Source: Pedobacter sp. R20-19 (GTDB taxonomy: Bacteria > Bacteroidota > Bacteroidia > Sphingobacteriales > Sphingobacteriaceae). From it: a stretch of 64,000 bases of DNA. Positions 61,647 through 64,000 of this stretch are shown here, piece by piece. The stretch covers positions 744,001 to 808,000 of the forward strand of contig NZ_JCKI01000001.1 in NCBI RefSeq assembly GCF_000708265.2, written 5' to 3'. The translations under genes and the position numbers were made by a program. Below the pieces are notes generated by a model, which saw only the letters and a list, made by a program, of their open reading frames with translations, was not told the DNA's origin and made no database searches. Positions within the stretch are counted from its first letter, which is position 1. Each line of letters starts with the position of its first letter.

Positions 61647-62375
61647 TTAGATCAGTTTCATTTGGAAAAGATCAGCAATGTGGTGCTTCAATCTGCCCTT
61701 TACTTCCTCCAGATCTAATGTATAACCCAGTTCTTTTTCCAGAGAAGTAACGGCTTTATCATCAATACCACAAGGTACAATGTTTTTAAAATATTCCAGA
61801 TCTACATTCACGTTAAAAGCAAAACCATGCATGGTTACCCATCGACTGCAACGAACGCCCATGGCACAGATTTTTCTGGCTTTTTCATTGTCAGGATCTA
61901 ACCAAACCCCTGTGTAGCCAGGGTAACGGCCAGATTCGATGCCATAATCTTTTAGGGTTAAAATAACGGCTTCTTCCAGGGTGCGGAGATATAAATGAAT
62001 GTCGGTAAAAAAATTATCAAGATCCAAAATCGGATAACCCACAATCTGCCCCGGGCCATGATAAGTGATATCACCACCACGGTTTATTTTATAAAAGGTA
62101 GCATGTTTTTCAAGCAAGCCTTCTTCATCCAATAATAAATTATCCTGATGTCCGCTTTTGCCTAAGGTATAAACATGTGGGTGCTCATTAAAGATGAGGT
62201 AATTTGGCGTGGGTAAATGAGTGCCATTTATTCTGTTCTCCGTTTTTACAGCCACTGTTTTGTTCAACAGCACTTCTTGTTTGTCCCAAGCCTCCTGATA
62301 GTCTGTTAAACCCCAGTCTATAAATTGCGTAGGTACTTGTTTGGGTTCCAAAGCCTTTTCTTCCAACTCAGTCAT
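61647..62375 (-). CDS. lipB: Octanoyltransferase (lipoyl(octanoyl) transferase)
   Basis: 242 residues, with an N-terminal extension of about 20 residues over the E. coli protein. Family blocks: HPHVYTLGKSGHQDNLL, GGDITYHGPGQIVGYPILDL, RKICAMGVRCSRWVTMHGFA (with the conserved Lys) and CGIDDKAVTSLEKELG, whose Cys202 is the acyl-accepting catalytic residue. It moves octanoyl from acyl carrier protein to lipoyl domains. Followed by a phosphopantetheinyl transferase upstream on the same strand (10 bp gap), also an acyl-carrier function. Confidence 0.94.
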   Translation of the reverse strand: MTELEEKALEPKQVPTQFIDWGLTDYQEAWDKQEVLLNKTVAVKTENRINGTHLPTPNYLIFNEHPHVYTLGKSGHQDNLLLDEEGLLEKHATFYKINRGGDITYHGPGQIVGYPILDLDNFFTDIHLYLRTLEEAVILTLKDYGIESGRYPGYTGVWLDPDNEKARKICAMGVRCSRWVTMHGFAFNVNVDLEYFKNIVPCGIDDKAVTSLEKELGYTLDLEEVKGRLKHHIADLFQMKLI

Positions 62376-62385
62376 TTAATTCAAT

Positions 62386-63033
62386 TTATGCTTTGTTTGC
62401 TACATAACCTAACATGTAACCATCTTTTGTTTTAAAGTAGTTAACGGTTAATTCTCTGGTACCGCCCGGTAACTCCACCAGAGCATTTAAATTTCCTTCT
62501 GCCTTTAATTTAAAAGGTTTAATATGAATATCTCGTTTAAATTCAAGGCCTTTTTTGCCATGCCACTTATAAATAGCTTCTTTAGCACACCAGGCAACAT
62601 ATAAGCCTTCTGTATTGTTTCCAATTTGCTTTTGAGCAAGCTCAATATCACTTAAAAATTTATGTTTAATGCTTTTAATTTTATGCTTAATGAGTTCAAT
62701 ATCTACACCAACGGCAAATTCCTTACTAATCATTACTGCCGCATAATCGTAAGAGTGACTTAAAGAAATCTGATATTCCGAATTGACCAGATATGGCTTA
62801 CCATCTTCATCAAACTGACAATCAATGTATGCTGTAGTATTAAGCATTTTTCGTAATAAAAGCCGCGTACTTAACCAATGTAAAAGTCTTTTGCCATTGT
62901 TAAATGAAGAGATAATATCCAGTTCATGTTGCTTAAGTTGTAGGCCAGCCAACATTTCTTCTTCAGTTTCTTCAATCTTCCAGATGGCAAGAACCGAATG
63001 GTCATCAATATTTTTATTATAAACTATTGGCAT
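62386..63033 (-). CDS. 4'-phosphopantetheinyl transferase (Sfp-type)
   Basis: 215 residues. Sfp-family Mg-binding and CoA-binding motifs: FAVGVDIELIKHK (Asp/Glu pair about 109-117) and YVAWCAKEAIYKWHGKKGLE (Trp-x-x-Lys-Glu about 149-156), with YQISLSHSYDYAAV as the preceding strand. It attaches the phosphopantetheine arm to carrier proteins. The compact size with one full pseudo-repeat pair fits Sfp/AcpT-like enzymes. Co-directional with lipB, 10 bp apart. Confidence 0.85.
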   Translation of the reverse strand: MPIVYNKNIDDHSVLAIWKIEETEEEMLAGLQLKQHELDIISSFNNGKRLLHWLSTRLLLRKMLNTTAYIDCQFDEDGKPYLVNSEYQISLSHSYDYAAVMISKEFAVGVDIELIKHKIKSIKHKFLSDIELAQKQIGNNTEGLYVAWCAKEAIYKWHGKKGLEFKRDIHIKPFKLKAEGNLNALVELPGGTRELTVNYFKTKDGYMLGYVANKA

Positions 63034-63106
63034 TTATAAAATTGAAAAATTAGCATGCAATATTATCTTAATAAATTGATAATTTAGGCCAAAAATACGC
63101 ATAAAA

Positions 63107-63643
63107 ATGATATTATCTGACAAAAGGATATTAGAAGAAATTGATAAGGGTACCATCATCATTGAACCCTTTAAGCGCGAATGCCTGGGAACTAATTCTT
63201 ATGACGTTCACTTAGGGAAATACCTGGCTACTTATAAAAGTAGAATATTAGATGCTAAAGCCCATAACGAAATAGAACATTTTGAAATACCTAAAGATGG
63301 ATATATTCTTCATCCAGGCACTTTGTACTTAGGTGTAACCCTTGAATATACCGAAACACATAGCCATGTTCCTTTTTTGGAAGGAAAGAGTAGCACTGGC
63401 CGTTTGGGTATTGATATTCATGCTACGGCTGGTAAAGGTGATGTTGGTTTTTGTAATACCTGGACATTAGAAATATCCGTTGCACAACCTGTAAAAATAT
63501 ATGCTGGTATGCCTATTGGCCAGTTGATATACTTTGTTGTTGAAGGGAATATTGAAACGATGTACAATTCTAAAGGTAATGCCAAGTATAATAATAAAAC
63601 AACCCGCCCTGTAGAAAGCATGATGTGGAAGAATAAGTTCTAA
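63107..63643 (+). CDS. dcd: dCTP deaminase
   Basis: 178 residues, full length. Trimeric dUTPase-fold: SDKRILEEIDKGTIIIEPF at the start, GTNSYDVHLGKYL, LEGKSSTGRLGIDIHATAGK (Arg and Ser near the nucleotide) and GFCNTWTLEISVAQPVKIYA with the catalytic Glu. It deaminates dCTP to dUTP for thymidylate synthesis. Monofunctional versus bifunctional (with dUTPase) activity cannot be told. Single gene with a strong terminator. Confidence 0.92.
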   Translation: MILSDKRILEEIDKGTIIIEPFKRECLGTNSYDVHLGKYLATYKSRILDAKAHNEIEHFEIPKDGYILHPGTLYLGVTLEYTETHSHVPFLEGKSSTGRLGIDIHATAGKGDVGFCNTWTLEISVAQPVKIYAGMPIGQLIYFVVEGNIETMYNSKGNAKYNNKTTRPVESMMWKNKF

Positions 63644-63669
63644 ACAAAATTCATTGTACCTTCATTATT

Positions 63670-63708
63670 ATATGCCTCGGGTTTTGTAACTTGAGGCATA
63701 TTTTTATT
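63670..63708 (+). terminator. Rho-independent terminator after dcd
   Basis: ATATGCCTC-like arm (TATGCCTC, 63671-63678) pairs with GAGGCATA (63693-63700), then TTTTTATTTAT. Confidence 0.85.
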
Positions 63709-63723
63709 TATAGCTTTCGTAAA

Positions 63724-64000
63724 ATGAAATTCAGCATCAAGCTCGTTATCAGTTTTCTATTGATTGTTCTTGGCTTTTCAGCCTTCAAAATGGATGACGA
63801 TCCATTTACGCAACTCCTGAAGAAGCTGGAAGATTATACCAATAAATATCCACAAGAAAAAGTACACCTTCATTTAGATAAACCATATTATGCCATTGGA
63901 GATGATATCTGGTTTAAAGCTTATGTAATTGATGCCAAATCTGCAGCTCCATCCACATTAAGTGAGATCCTGTATGTAGAACTGATCAATGAAAAAGATT
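63724..64000 (+). CDS. Secreted MG2-like/TonB-plug protein, 3' end outside window
   Basis: Only the first 92 codons are in the window. Signal peptide (MKFSIKLVISFLLIVLGFSA), then DPFTQLLKKLEDYTNKYPQE and KVHLHLDKPYYAIGDDIWFK, a start I associate with long Bacteroidota proteins that have an alpha-2-macroglobulin-like MG2 domain and sometimes a TonB plug. Family role is uncertain and the rest of the gene is not visible. Confidence 0.7.
   Translation, partial: MKFSIKLVISFLLIVLGFSAFKMDDDPFTQLLKKLEDYTNKYPQEKVHLHLDKPYYAIGDDIWFKAYVIDAKSAAPSTLSEILYVELINEKD

Noticed and set aside
1..64000. tRNA or rRNA genes
   Set aside because: No cloverleaf with a TTCGANNC arm and matching acceptor stem, and no conserved rRNA stretch, was found on either strand by reading; a tRNAscan run would be decisive.

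Overview
The window is a chromosomal segment from a low-GC Bacteroidota, most like the Sphingobacteriaceae (Pedobacter or a close relative). The basis is a SusC/SusD pair, GLPGLI and OMP beta-barrel genes, TAnnTTTG-type promoter boxes, many DUF families typical of this phylum, and intergenic palindromic repeats. The genus is an inference from protein style, not a search result. I saw no rRNA, tRNA, CRISPR array, integrase or transposase.

Layout. 1-7.7 kb: the end of an SDR gene, a DUF4153 membrane protein, a TonB-plug/beta-barrel outer-membrane protein with a GLPGLI partner, a Crp/Fnr-type regulator, an intergenic region carrying an 83-bp direct repeat, and an AhpD-like protein. 7.8-36.7 kb: a large pectin and galacturonate utilisation locus. 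36.8-52.7 kb: housekeeping and accessory genes, including rlmI, an oxidoreductase, an M90 peptidase, an ABC/GntR(YtrA-type) operon, an aldo/keto reductase, an OYE-type flavin reductase, a TonB receptor with a His/Cys-rich small protein, a TlpA-like thioredoxin, a GNAT-MarR pair and a nucleoid-associated protein. 52.9-59.9 kb: a MoxR/DUF58/DUF4350/DUF4129/SpoIIM cluster with a divergent RDD gene. 59.9-64 kb: DUF2752, DUF5684, an SGNH lipoprotein, lipB, a phosphopantetheinyl transferase, dcd, and the start of an MG2-like secreted protein cut by the window edge.

How the pectin locus works (inference from family functions). SusC/SusD (32155-35385, 30301-32136) and a beta-helix lipoprotein would bind and import oligogalacturonides. 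Two CE8 pectin methylesterases and two CE12 rhamnogalacturonan acetylesterases strip ester groups. PL10 lyase, GH28, GH105 and GH43 enzymes cut backbone and side chains. ExuT-type MFS imports hexuronate. UxaC, UxaB and UxaA convert it to 2-keto-3-deoxygluconate, KdgK and the KDPG aldolase give pyruvate and glyceraldehyde-3-phosphate, and an adjacent GapN-like dehydrogenase would oxidise the latter to 3-phosphoglycerate. A LacI-family regulator sits divergent to susC. A shared 30-bp operator-like sequence occurs between susC and lacI, again midway between the GH43 and CE8 genes, and more weakly before GH28.

Points most worth a second look: the shared operator-like motif, the altered active-site motif in the GapN-like enzyme, the GH105 fusion to a C-terminal DUF4350-like domain, five genes whose -7 promoter box lies 3-5 nt before the start codon (suggesting leaderless transcripts), a perfect palindrome over the promoter of the GNAT-MarR pair, and two or three families of dispersed palindromic repeats.
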